64,000 nt of DNA from an uncultured Flavobacteriaceae bacterium (GTDB lineage: Bacteria > Bacteroidota > Bacteroidia > Flavobacteriales > Flavobacteriaceae): assembly GCA_947500445.1 (NCBI GenBank), contig CANMSB010000019.1:25719-89718 (forward strand). The letters are read 5' to 3'. Position numbers and translations under genes: made by a program. Below are positions 19,247-26,629 of this stretch, piece after piece (the stretch's first letter is position 1; each line of letters begins with the position of its first letter). The notes beneath the pieces are model-generated. The model was not told where the DNA came from and did no database searches. It was given only the letters and a program-made list of their open reading frames with translations.

Positions 19247-20212
19247 TTACCCTACGGTAACCCTTTTGAAGCCGGTTACTTCTACCGCTCCGTGGGACTC
19301 AACATATGTGGCAACGTTGATTTTTTCATTTTTGATGAAATTTTGGTCCAACAGACACTGTTCTTGATCCAAAGTTGTATTATCGGAAATAAAACGCTCC
19401 ATTTTACCAGGAAGAATTTTATCCCAGATTTTCTCGGGCTTTCCTTCAGCTGCCAATTCCGCTTTCGCATCGGCTTCTGCCTTTTCCAAAACAGCATCGC
19501 TCAATTGGCCCATTGAAATATACTGTGGTACGTTTTTAAGTGTTTTTCCCAAACGGCCCAATTCTTCATTGTCCTTTTCAATCGCGGCAATACGGGCTTC
19601 GGTTTCCGAAGTTACATAAGCTGGATCGAAATCTTTATAGGATAACGTAGTGGCTCCCATGGAAGCTACTTGCATAGCAACATCTTTACCAAGTTCCTCT
19701 GCAGTGTCTACCTTCGCCGAAAAACCGACCAATGCAGCAATCTTATTGATGTGTACATAGGAACTAACGTAAGGGGCCTCCACTTTTTCAAAAGCGTTGA
19801 TTTCCAACTTTTCCCCGATGACACCGGTTTGCTCGATCAACTTCTCAGCAACGGTAATCCCACCGAAATCGGCGGCCAATAAGGCGTCTTTACTGTCTAC
19901 TGTCAATGCGATGTCCGCGATGCTATTGGCCAAGGCCACAAAGTTCTCGTTTTTACCGACAAAATCGGTTTCACAACCTAAAACGATTGCGACACCGGAA
20001 GTGTTATCGGCATTTACCTTGGCGATTGCGGCACCTTCCGAAGAATCTCGATCGGCCCTTTTTGCTGCTACCTTTTGTCCTTTTTTACGAAGAACGGCAA
20101 TGGCCTTGTCAAAATCGCCTTCGGCTTCTACCAAAGCATTTTTACAATCCATCATCCCGGCCCCAGTGGCCTTTCTCAATTTATTTACTTCTGCGGCTGA
20201 TATTTTTGCCAT
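19247..20212 (-). CDS. tsf: Translation elongation factor Ts
   Basis: This is the cytoplasmic guanine-nucleotide exchange factor that recycles EF-Tu from GDP to GTP form. It is 321 aa, somewhat longer than the E. coli protein (283) but normal for Bacteroidota. The N-terminal UBA-like signature KLRKATGAGMMDCKNALVEA is intact, as is the second signature CETDFVGKNENF near 80-91. It lies 71 bp downstream of rpsB. The gap holds a stem TTTCCC/GGGAAA with an 8-nt loop (20231-20250), without a U-run, perhaps a processing or attenuation element. A clear terminator follows the gene. Confidence 0.98.
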   Translation of the reverse strand: MAKISAAEVNKLRKATGAGMMDCKNALVEAEGDFDKAIAVLRKKGQKVAAKRADRDSSEGAAIAKVNADNTSGVAIVLGCETDFVGKNENFVALANSIADIALTVDSKDALLAADFGGITVAEKLIEQTGVIGEKLEINAFEKVEAPYVSSYVHINKIAALVGFSAKVDTAEELGKDVAMQVASMGATTLSYKDFDPAYVTSETEARIAAIEKDNEELGRLGKTLKNVPQYISMGQLSDAVLEKAEADAKAELAAEGKPEKIWDKILPGKMERFISDNTTLDQEQCLLDQNFIKNEKINVATYVESHGAVEVTGFKRVTVG

Positions 20213-20283
20213 ATCCTTTATTATTTGTGATTTCCCGTTTTCATGGGAAACCGGTATGTATTTAATTGTTGTGTTCCAGTACT

Positions 20284-21411
20284 TTATTCTACGCCTCCTT
20301 TAACGCTGTCCTGCCATTCTTTAAGCTCGTCCCATTTGCCTTCAGCGGCCATTTTGGACTGTTTTGCCCAAGAAGTAGGATCTAAATGCGCCATTCTAGA
20401 GCTGGCTTCGGTAAGGATTTCTTTGATTTTCTCTGCATCGGCTTCCGCAAGTTTTGCAAAAGTGTCAAGGCCCGCGTTTACCAAAGCTTCGGCAGCTTTT
20501 GGTCCAACACCTTCTACCTTGGTCAGATCATCGGCTTTCGCCTTTTCCTCTTTGGCCGGCGCCGCTTCTTTTACTTCTTCCTTTACTTCGGCAACCGCTG
20601 GAGCTTCTTCTTTCTTTTCTTCTACCGGTGCCGGGGCAGGAGCCTTTTCAGCTGCGGGAGCGGGGGCTTTTTCTTTCTTAGGGGCGGCATCCGCACCTTC
20701 TTTCTCAGCTTGCTTTTCCGATTTTCTTTCGGCAAGACCTTCCGCTACCGCGTTGGTTACTTGTTGCATGATGATTTCAATGGATTTGGAAGCATCATCG
20801 TTCGAAGGTATCAGATAATCGATATCCCTAGGGTCGGAATTGGTATCTACCATAGCAAAAATTGGAATGTTCAATTTTTGGGCCTCTTTAACTGCAATGT
20901 GCTCGCGCATGGTATCTACGATGAATATTGCACCTGGCAGACGGGTCATTTCAGAAATGGAACCAAGGTTTTTTTCCAACTTCGCCCGAAGACGGTCTAC
21001 CTGTAAGCGTTCTTTTTTAGATAGGGTAAGAAAGGTTCCGTCCTTTTTCATACGGTCGATAGAGGCCATTTTCTTTACCGCTTTACGGATGGTAACAAAG
21101 TTGGTCAACATACCGCCCGGCCATCGTTCCGTGATATAGGGCATGTTTACGTTGGCCACCTTTTCGGCAACGATATCCTTTGCCTGTTTTTTGGTAGCTA
21201 CGAAAAGAATTTTTCTTCCGGATGCCGCAATTTTTTTCAAGGCCTCGTTGGCCTCGTCCATTTTTGCAACAGTTTTGTAAAGGTTGATAACGTGGATTCC
21301 GTTGCGCTCCATGTAGATGTAGGGCGCCATGTTGGGGTTCCACTTTCTTGTAAGGTGTCCGAAATGCACACCTGCTTCCAATAAATCTTTTACTTCGACT
21401 TTTTGAGCCAT
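20284..21411 (-). CDS. rpsB: 30S ribosomal protein S2 with C-terminal helix-hairpin-helix extension
   Basis: Residues 1-230 are an ordinary S2 protein (start MAQKVEVKDLLEAGVHFGH; PGAIFIVDTMREHIAV near 150). The protein continues to 375 aa, about 120 more than typical S2. The extra part is an Ala/Glu/Lys/Pro-rich linker (about 232-290) and then a compact domain from about 293 with DDLTKVEGVGPKAAEAL, a helix-hairpin-helix-like GVGPK motif. The same domain type closes ActC in this window. Similar extensions on ribosomal proteins are known to me in Flavobacteriia; their role is not established. The gene is followed by tsf in the normal order. No exact promoter was seen in the 250-bp gap upstream. 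Confidence 0.97.
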   Translation of the reverse strand: MAQKVEVKDLLEAGVHFGHLTRKWNPNMAPYIYMERNGIHVINLYKTVAKMDEANEALKKIAASGRKILFVATKKQAKDIVAEKVANVNMPYITERWPGGMLTNFVTIRKAVKKMASIDRMKKDGTFLTLSKKERLQVDRLRAKLEKNLGSISEMTRLPGAIFIVDTMREHIAVKEAQKLNIPIFAMVDTNSDPRDIDYLIPSNDDASKSIEIIMQQVTNAVAEGLAERKSEKQAEKEGADAAPKKEKAPAPAAEKAPAPAPVEEKKEEAPAVAEVKEEVKEAAPAKEEKAKADDLTKVEGVGPKAAEALVNAGLDTFAKLAEADAEKIKEILTEASSRMAHLDPTSWAKQSKMAAEGKWDELKEWQDSVKGGVE

Positions 21412-21630
21412 TTTTAAATGTAGTTTACGTTCTTTTGAAATAGCAATGGTAAAGTGGTACCGTTATGCAACGGAGCCTTCACCATTTAGATGCTAAACTA
21501 ATTTACCCGAACTATTTTGAACCGGAGGACCCAAAACGTATGTTGCTCTTTTGGAAAAGCAAAACGGGATTTGTAAGTGTTCTCGACAATGCGAAAACTT
21601 TCAATGAACTAATTAATGAATATAAAACGA

Positions 21631-21652
21631 AGGTGCCTCTTTCGAAGCACCT
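21631..21652 (-). terminator. Probable terminator after rpsI
   Basis: Stem AGGTGC/GCACCT (6 bp) with a 10-nt loop begins about 10 nt after the rpsI stop; the minus-strand tail TCGTTTTATATT is only partly T-rich. It may reduce rather than stop read-through into rpsB. Confidence 0.5.
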
Positions 21653-21662
21653 GAAAATTCTT

Positions 21663-22049
21663 TTAACGTTTGGAGAACTGGAATTTCTTCCGAGCTTTTT
21701 TCTGTCCAAATTTCTTTCTCTCGACCATTCTCGGGTCTCTGGTCAACAAACCTTCCGGTTTAAGCGCCAATCGGTTTTCCGCATCGATCTCGCACATTAC
21801 CCTTGAAAGGGCCAAACGGATGGCTTCTGCCTGTCCTGTAATCCCACCACCGTAAACATTTACCTTTACGTCGTAGTTGTCGGTACTTTCGGTCAATGCA
21901 AAAGGTTGCTTTACCTTGTACTGAAGGGTAGCCGTTGGAAAATAATCGTTTAAATCTCTCTGGTTGATCGTAATGTTTCCTTTTCCTTCGGAAACGTAAA
22001 CACGTGCTACAGCCGTTTTTCTTCTACCGATTTTGTGTATGACCTCCAT
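21663..22049 (-). CDS. rpsI: 30S ribosomal protein S9
   Basis: This small-subunit protein reaches the P-site tRNA with its C-terminal tail. It is 128 aa, normal length, with the signature GGGITGQAEAIRLALSR near 69-85 and the basic tail ending FSKR (family consensus SKR). Its ATG overlaps the rplM stop by one base (TAATG), so the two are translationally coupled. Confidence 0.98.
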   Translation of the reverse strand: MEVIHKIGRRKTAVARVYVSEGKGNITINQRDLNDYFPTATLQYKVKQPFALTESTDNYDVKVNVYGGGITGQAEAIRLALSRVMCEIDAENRLALKPEGLLTRDPRMVERKKFGQKKARKKFQFSKR

Positions 22050-22504
22050 TACTTAAATTCTTTTAAATTGAATACAACTGGCTTTTGCGCTTCTTGCTGG
22101 TGTTCCGATCCCTCGTACACCTTAACGTTCCTGAAAAGTTCCGCTCCCAACTTGTTTTTGGGAAGCATTCCTTTTATGGCACGCTCTACAACGCTTGTCG
22201 GTCTTTTTTCCAAAACCTCTTTAGCGGTAGCGGCGCGTTGTCCTCCGGGAAAACCCGTGTAACGCAAATAGGTTTTGTCCTCCCATTTGTTACCGCTCAA
22301 ATGTATTTTTTCGGCATTGATTACAACAACGTTGTCTCCACAGTCCACATGTGGCGTAAAGTCAGGTTTGTGTTTTCCCCTTAACAACTTGGCAACTTTT
22401 GAGGCAAGACGGCCTAATGTTTCTCCTTCGGCATCCACCAATAACCACTGTTTGGTCACTGTTTTGCGATTTGCCGAAATAGTCTTGTAGCTTAATGTAT
22501 CCAC
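22049..22504 (-). CDS. rplM: 50S ribosomal protein L13
   Basis: This is an early-assembly protein of the large ribosomal subunit. I start it at the GTG at 22504, giving [12 protein letters not shown]; this matches the usual flavobacterial N-terminus [12 protein letters not shown] and a length of 151 aa. No in-frame ATG lies within the next part, and the longer frame would begin inside the leader. The signature region (about 104-130, [22 protein letters not shown]) is intact. A strong promoter lies about 50 bp upstream and the leader opens with a small hairpin. The gene forms an operon with rpsI. Confidence 0.96.
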   Translation of the reverse strand: MDTLSYKTISANRKTVTKQWLLVDAEGETLGRLASKVAKLLRGKHKPDFTPHVDCGDNVVVINAEKIHLSGNKWEDKTYLRYTGFPGGQRAATAKEVLEKRPTSVVERAIKGMLPKNKLGAELFRNVKVYEGSEHQQEAQKPVVFNLKEFK

Positions 22505-22535
22505 TACTATAATTTTATTGATTAAACACTTCAAT

Positions 22536-22548
22536 CCCTCAAAGAGGG
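22536..22548 (-). promoter_or_regulatory. Small hairpin at the 5' end of the rplM-rpsI leader
   Basis: CCCTC-TTT-GAGGG on the minus strand, a perfect 5-bp stem with a 3-nt loop, begins almost exactly at the predicted transcription start. It may protect the 5' end or serve in autoregulation by L13; neither is shown by sequence. Confidence 0.4.
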
Positions 22549-22551
22549 CTG

Positions 22552-22582
22552 CAAATGTACAACTATTAAGTTGAAATACAAA
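22552..22582 (-). promoter_or_regulatory. rplM-rpsI promoter (-33 TTTG, -7 TACATTTG)
   Basis: On the minus strand TTTG (22579-22582) and TACATTTG (22552-22559) are separated by 19 bp, an ideal flavobacterial promoter. The predicted leader is about 42 nt to the GTG start. Confidence 0.8.
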
Positions 22583-22768
22583 TGCATATTTCCGATTATT
22601 TTCCGAAAAAACAAAGCTACCGCTTTAAGTCCGAAAAAGAAGGGTGAATTTGATAAAGGATGCGCGCTTAAATGTTAAAATCCAAAGAAAGTCGGACGGA
22701 AGTGTAACAGTTTTAGAAAGGGGATGTCTTTACCACATCAATCAAATCACAATCAAGAAACGAACAGT

Positions 22769-25417
22769 ATGAAAACCATCTTTATTGGGGTGTGTGCACT
22801 TTTATTACTACCGATACTCGGTAATGCACAGGATTCTACAACAACGGTCCCGAAAAGAATTTATGAAACCAAACCATTACTTGCCCAAAAACCACCCAGT
22901 ATCGACGGCATGTTGGACGATACCGCATGGAACACTGTAGCTTGGTCCGGAGATTACATCGAAAATCAGCCCGATGAAAATACCGCGCCAAGCGTTCAAA
23001 CAAAGTTTAAACTGGTCTATGACAAAAAGTTTCTCTATATAGGGGTGCGCTGCTACGACCCCGAACCGGATAAAATAGAAAAGCGGCTTTCGCGTCGCGA
23101 TGGGTTTTCCGGCGACTGGGTAGAATTCAATATTGACAGTTACCACGATTATCGGACGGCTTTCTCTTTTACGGTGACAGCGGCGGGTGTAAAGGGCGAT
23201 GAGTTCGTTTCCAACAATGGGAACGATTGGGACAGTAGCTGGAATCCCATTTGGTATACCAAAACCAATATTGATGGTGAGGGATGGACCGCCGAACTGA
23301 AAATTCCGTTGAGCCAGTTGAAATTCAGAAGGGACAAAAATCAGGTTTGGGGGTTACAGTCCACACGAAGGTTCTTTAGGGCAGAGGAACGCTCGTTATG
23401 GCAGCGCAAACCCTTGGACACCCCGGGTTGGGTAAGCGAGTTCGGCGAAATTCATGGGCTGGTCGATCTAGAACCCCAACACCAGTTGGAAATACAGCCC
23501 TACACCGTAGCCAAGTTGGAGACCTATGAAGCGGAAGAAGGCAACCCTTTTCGAGAGGGTAGGGACGGCGATCTGACCGGTGGCCTGGACGCCAAAATCG
23601 GAATTACCAACGATCTTACCTTGGATTTGACCATTAATCCCGATTTCGGACAGGTAGAGGCCGATCCATCTGCCATTGCATTGGACGGTTTTCAGATTTT
23701 CTTCCGGGAACAACGCCCTTTCTTTGTGGAGAACAAAAACATTTTCGATTACGGCGTTTCCAGATCGGAAGCGGGGAATACCTTTGGATTTGATAACGTT
23801 TTTTACTCCCGTAGGATCGGAAGAAGTCCGCAGGGTTTTCCGTCGACCGCCGATGGTGAGTTTGTAGATCAACCCGAGAATACCACTATTTTGGGTGCTG
23901 CAAAATTCAGCGGTAAAACTAAGGATGGTTGGTCCATTGGGGCGTTGGAAAGTGTTACGGCAAAAAAGTATGCCATCATCGATAACAACGGAGATCGCCG
24001 CGAGGAAGTGGTGGAGCCGTTGACCAACTATTTCGTCGGACGGCTCCAAAAGGATTTTAATGACGGGAACACCTTTGTAGGGGGTATATTGACAGCGGTA
24101 AACCGGGACGCCCTTACCCCAGAGCTGGATTTTTTGCATCGATCGGCATATTCAGGGGGTTTCGATTTTAAACATCAGTGGAACGATCGGGATTGGTATT
24201 TTGGGGGCAACATGATCTGGAGCCATGTGGAGGGCGATACGAGCGCCATTCAAAACACACAGGAAACCATAACCCACTTGTTCCAAAGGGTGGATGCCGA
24301 TCACGTATCGGTAGACCCCGATGCTACTTCCCTAACCGGAACGGGTGGCAATGTGCAACTGGGGAAGATCGGAAACGGAAATTGGAAATTTGAAACCGGT
24401 GGTACCTGGCGTTCCCCGGAGTTGGAACTGAACGATATCGGTTTTCAACGCCAGGCCGATGATATACGCCACTATACCTGGATAGGCTACCAGACCATAA
24501 AGCCCGATAGTACCTTTAGAAGGGTCGGTATCAATTACAACCATTGGAGTGTTTGGGATTTTGGGGGCAACCACAATAGCCTCCGTTTTAATACGAACAG
24601 CTGGCAAAATTGGAAAGGAAATTGGTTTACGAACCTGGGGTTGAACTATGAACCCATCCAATATTCCAATTTTGCCCTGCGTGGCGGTCCCAGGTTGCGC
24701 CTATCCCCAGAAATCGGTTTTTGGAACAGCATCAATACCGACAACCGAAAGAAGGTGCGTTTCAATGTGTTCCATAATGGAAGAAAAGGTGTGGACAATT
24801 CCTACCAGACCTATAGTCTAGGTTTTGGAGTGACCTATCAACCACTGAACGCCCTCAGTATTTCGGCGAGGCCGAATTATAGTATCAACAAGGACCAGCT
24901 TCAATTTATCGACAATATAGCGGTAGACGGGGATACGCGCTACCTTAACGGGACCATTGATCAAGAGACCCTAAGCATGTCGCTTCGCTTGAATTATACC
25001 ATAAACCCAAACTTTACCATTCAATATTGGGGGCAACCTTTTATTTCCAGAGGGCGTTATTCCAATTTCAAACACGTGACCGCGGCTACTGCCAAACGTT
25101 TTGAAAATCGTTTTACGTTGTACGATACCGACCAGATCAGTTTGGAAGAAGAGGAATACCGGGTGGACGAAGACCTTGATGGCGTTACCGATTTTACGTT
25201 TGACGATCCCGATTTTTCCTTTGTGCAGTTTCGGTCCAACCTGGTCGTCCGTTGGGAGTACATTCCGGGATCGGAGATTTTCTTGGTATGGTCACAGGAC
25301 ATTTCACGATCGGGAAATCCGCAAGAACAATTGTTCCAAAGTTTGGGAGACAATATTTTTGGACAGGAAGCGCAAAACATTTTTCTGATAAAGGCTACCT
25401 ACCGTTTTGTACTGTAA
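22769..25417 (+). CDS. DUF5916 family outer-membrane-type protein with CBM9-like domain
   Basis: This 882-residue protein has a signal peptide (MKTIFIGVCALLLLPILGNAQ), an N-terminal CBM9-like beta-sandwich (about 30-230, with PSIDGMLDDTAWN at its start), and then the DUF5916 region, which includes the conserved NPDFGQVEADP and FFREQRPFFVE motifs near 290-325. The rest is rich in alternating hydrophobic/aromatic strands and ends YRFVL, as in outer-membrane barrels. Such proteins are common in Bacteroidota; their function is not established. The ATG at 22769 is chosen over an in-frame start 15 codons earlier because it opens the signal peptide. The TAA stop is the first triplet of the palindromic repeat at 25415. 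Confidence 0.88.
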   Translation: MKTIFIGVCALLLLPILGNAQDSTTTVPKRIYETKPLLAQKPPSIDGMLDDTAWNTVAWSGDYIENQPDENTAPSVQTKFKLVYDKKFLYIGVRCYDPEPDKIEKRLSRRDGFSGDWVEFNIDSYHDYRTAFSFTVTAAGVKGDEFVSNNGNDWDSSWNPIWYTKTNIDGEGWTAELKIPLSQLKFRRDKNQVWGLQSTRRFFRAEERSLWQRKPLDTPGWVSEFGEIHGLVDLEPQHQLEIQPYTVAKLETYEAEEGNPFREGRDGDLTGGLDAKIGITNDLTLDLTINPDFGQVEADPSAIALDGFQIFFREQRPFFVENKNIFDYGVSRSEAGNTFGFDNVFYSRRIGRSPQGFPSTADGEFVDQPENTTILGAAKFSGKTKDGWSIGALESVTAKKYAIIDNNGDRREEVVEPLTNYFVGRLQKDFNDGNTFVGGILTAVNRDALTPELDFLHRSAYSGGFDFKHQWNDRDWYFGGNMIWSHVEGDTSAIQNTQETITHLFQRVDADHVSVDPDATSLTGTGGNVQLGKIGNGNWKFETGGTWRSPELELNDIGFQRQADDIRHYTWIGYQTIKPDSTFRRVGINYNHWSVWDFGGNHNSLRFNTNSWQNWKGNWFTNLGLNYEPIQYSNFALRGGPRLRLSPEIGFWNSINTDNRKKVRFNVFHNGRKGVDNSYQTYSLGFGVTYQPLNALSISARPNYSINKDQLQFIDNIAVDGDTRYLNGTIDQETLSMSLRLNYTINPNFTIQYWGQPFISRGRYSNFKHVTAATAKRFENRFTLYDTDQISLEEEEYRVDEDLDGVTDFTFDDPDFSFVQFRSNLVVRWEYIPGSEIFLVWSQDISRSGNPQEQLFQSLGDNIFGQEAQNIFLIKATYRFVL

Positions 25418-25442
25418 TACCATTTCAAAGTCAAAATGATAT
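25415..25442 (+). repeat. Palindromic stop-codon repeat, copy 3
   Basis: The element begins TAATACCATTTCAAAGT and closes AAATGATAT, giving 9-bp arms with one mismatch and an 8-nt loop. Its first three bases are the stop codon of the DUF5916 gene, exactly as in copies 1 and 4. Confidence 0.75.
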
Positions 25443-25548
25443 GGTCTGCTTAGAAGTTGATTTTTGATCAGGAATAGCGAAAGGGGCCTACATTTAAAAT
25501 ATTGCCATGCTTTTTACGTTCTAAATGATAACTAAAAATATTCGAATT

Positions 25549-26055
25549 ATGAAACGCATAGCTTATATGTTCGGCATGCTATCGCTACTGGCGGTATCCT
25601 GCTCCGATGATGATGGAAATGATGGGGAAGAAACACCGCAGGAAGCCTCTTTGGTCGGTACCTGGGATTTTGTGGCCTTGGACGCCACAGGTGTCGATGA
25701 ACAACAAATTTTATTGGCCGAGGATGTCATTGAAGTGTTGATCCAGCAAAATTGCGACATTCTGACGTTTACCTTTGCCGATGACCAAACGGTTACGGCC
25801 GATTATAGGGATTTTACAGAGACCGGTAGGGACGTTAATCCCGATGGAAGCGGTTTGCTTATCGAATGCCCTGAAGAAGTAATATCAACTACCTCTGTTT
25901 GGTCTTTGGAAGGTGATCAGTTGACCTTTGTTAACGGAGATCTTACCGAAGAAACGGTCACTATCGAATTAACGGCGACCCAGATGATCGTACCTGCCGA
26001 AATTGTGGATGAGGATAACCTTGCAGGTGCCAAAGCGATTTTTGAAAGGCAATAA
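25549..26055 (+). CDS. Lipocalin-like lipoprotein of unknown function
   Basis: A 168-residue predicted lipoprotein. The signal MKRIAYMFGMLSLLAVSC has a lipobox (AVSC) with the modified Cys at residue 18, followed by an acidic SDDDGNDGEE stretch; in flavobacteria such a sequence after the cysteine is linked to surface export of lipoproteins. The body starts LVGTWDFVALD and continues as beta strands, like lipocalin-like (DUF5004-type) domains in Bacteroidota. The ATG at 25549 is chosen over one eight codons earlier because it gives the signal. A strong terminator lies 28 bp after the stop. The function cannot be read from the sequence. Confidence 0.8.
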   Translation: MKRIAYMFGMLSLLAVSCSDDDGNDGEETPQEASLVGTWDFVALDATGVDEQQILLAEDVIEVLIQQNCDILTFTFADDQTVTADYRDFTETGRDVNPDGSGLLIECPEEVISTTSVWSLEGDQLTFVNGDLTEETVTIELTATQMIVPAEIVDEDNLAGAKAIFERQ

Positions 26056-26082
26056 GGAAACCTACATATAGCACGAAACGCG

Positions 26083-26115
26083 AAAATCCCTTTGATGCGT
26101 CAAGGGGATTTTTTG
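26083..26115 (+). terminator. Intrinsic terminator, probably bidirectional
   Basis: A 13-bp stem, AAAATCCCTTTGA/TCAAGGGGATTTT (one T-G pair), has a 4-nt TGCG loop and runs into further T on the plus strand. It ends the lipoprotein transcript and lies just before the stop of the convergent T9SS-domain gene, which it may also terminate. Confidence 0.85.
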
Positions 26116-26121
26116 TTTGCG

Positions 26122-26454
26122 CTATTGTTTGTAAAACCGGGTTTGGAGCTGTTGTTCTTTTGAGCGGATGGCAATGGTATAAATTCCCGGGTTTAAATCG
26201 GAAACCGGAATATTGACGGCCTTGTTCGTTATCGACCATTGGTATTGCAGCAATACATTGCCGTAACTGTCCGAAATGGAAATGGCGGCGCTTGCGCTAT
26301 TTTTGAGCCCCAACACCGTGATTACGCTGGTAGCGGGATTCGGGAATACCCTTACCTTAGCGGTTTCCCTTCCAGTAGGTTCCTGCTGCCCTTGTCCCAG
26401 TGCGTTACCGGAGAAAGCCAGGCAGGCAAAAACGATAAACAGTGTTTTTTTCAT
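26122..26454 (-). CDS. Minimal secreted protein: signal peptide plus T9SS type A sorting domain
   Basis: From the ATG at 26454 this is 110 aa: a signal peptide (MKKTLFIVFACLAFSGNALG), about 15 polar residues, and then a complete type A T9SS C-terminal domain (VRVFPNPATSVITV near 35-48; LNPGIYTIAI near 90-99). There is no room for a cargo domain. The frame is open for 22 more codons upstream without a signal. The type A domain normally directs a protein through the type IX machine and is then removed. This may be a decayed gene whose cargo part was lost, or a real small surface peptide. Family assignment of the domain is firm. Confidence 0.82.
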   Translation of the reverse strand: MKKTLFIVFACLAFSGNALGQGQQEPTGRETAKVRVFPNPATSVITVLGLKNSASAAISISDSYGNVLLQYQWSITNKAVNIPVSDLNPGIYTIAIRSKEQQLQTRFYKQ

Positions 26455-26629
26455 CTGCTTATATTTATTGTTTTTAATGGTCAGATGTAATTCGCCAATA
26501 ATCATTTCGGTTGGTATCAATAATTGTTATGGCTCATTTCATAACAAGCAATACTGCAATAAGTATGCTAAACTAGTCGGTAGCTGTTCCGAATTCAAAA
26601 AAATGTTGTGAAACCGGAATTCCTGTGGG

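Noticed and set aside
20231..20250. A terminator between rpsB and tsf (TTTCCC/GGGAAA stem)
   Set aside because: The stem is 6 bp with an 8-nt loop and no U-run; it would not be expected to stop transcription, so it is only mentioned under tsf.
21465..21806. A 113-codon plus-strand frame between and over rpsB and rpsI
   Set aside because: It overlaps the rpsI 3' end and its terminator, and contains no signal, domain or promoter; probably chance.
22505..22534. An ATG-like upstream start for L13 adding 10 residues
   Set aside because: The GTG at 22504 gives the conserved N-terminus and normal length; the extra residues fall in the leader.
23468..24139. A 223-codon minus-strand frame opposite the DUF5916 gene
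   Set aside because: The plus-strand protein shows conserved family motifs across the same bases; the minus frame does not resemble any protein.
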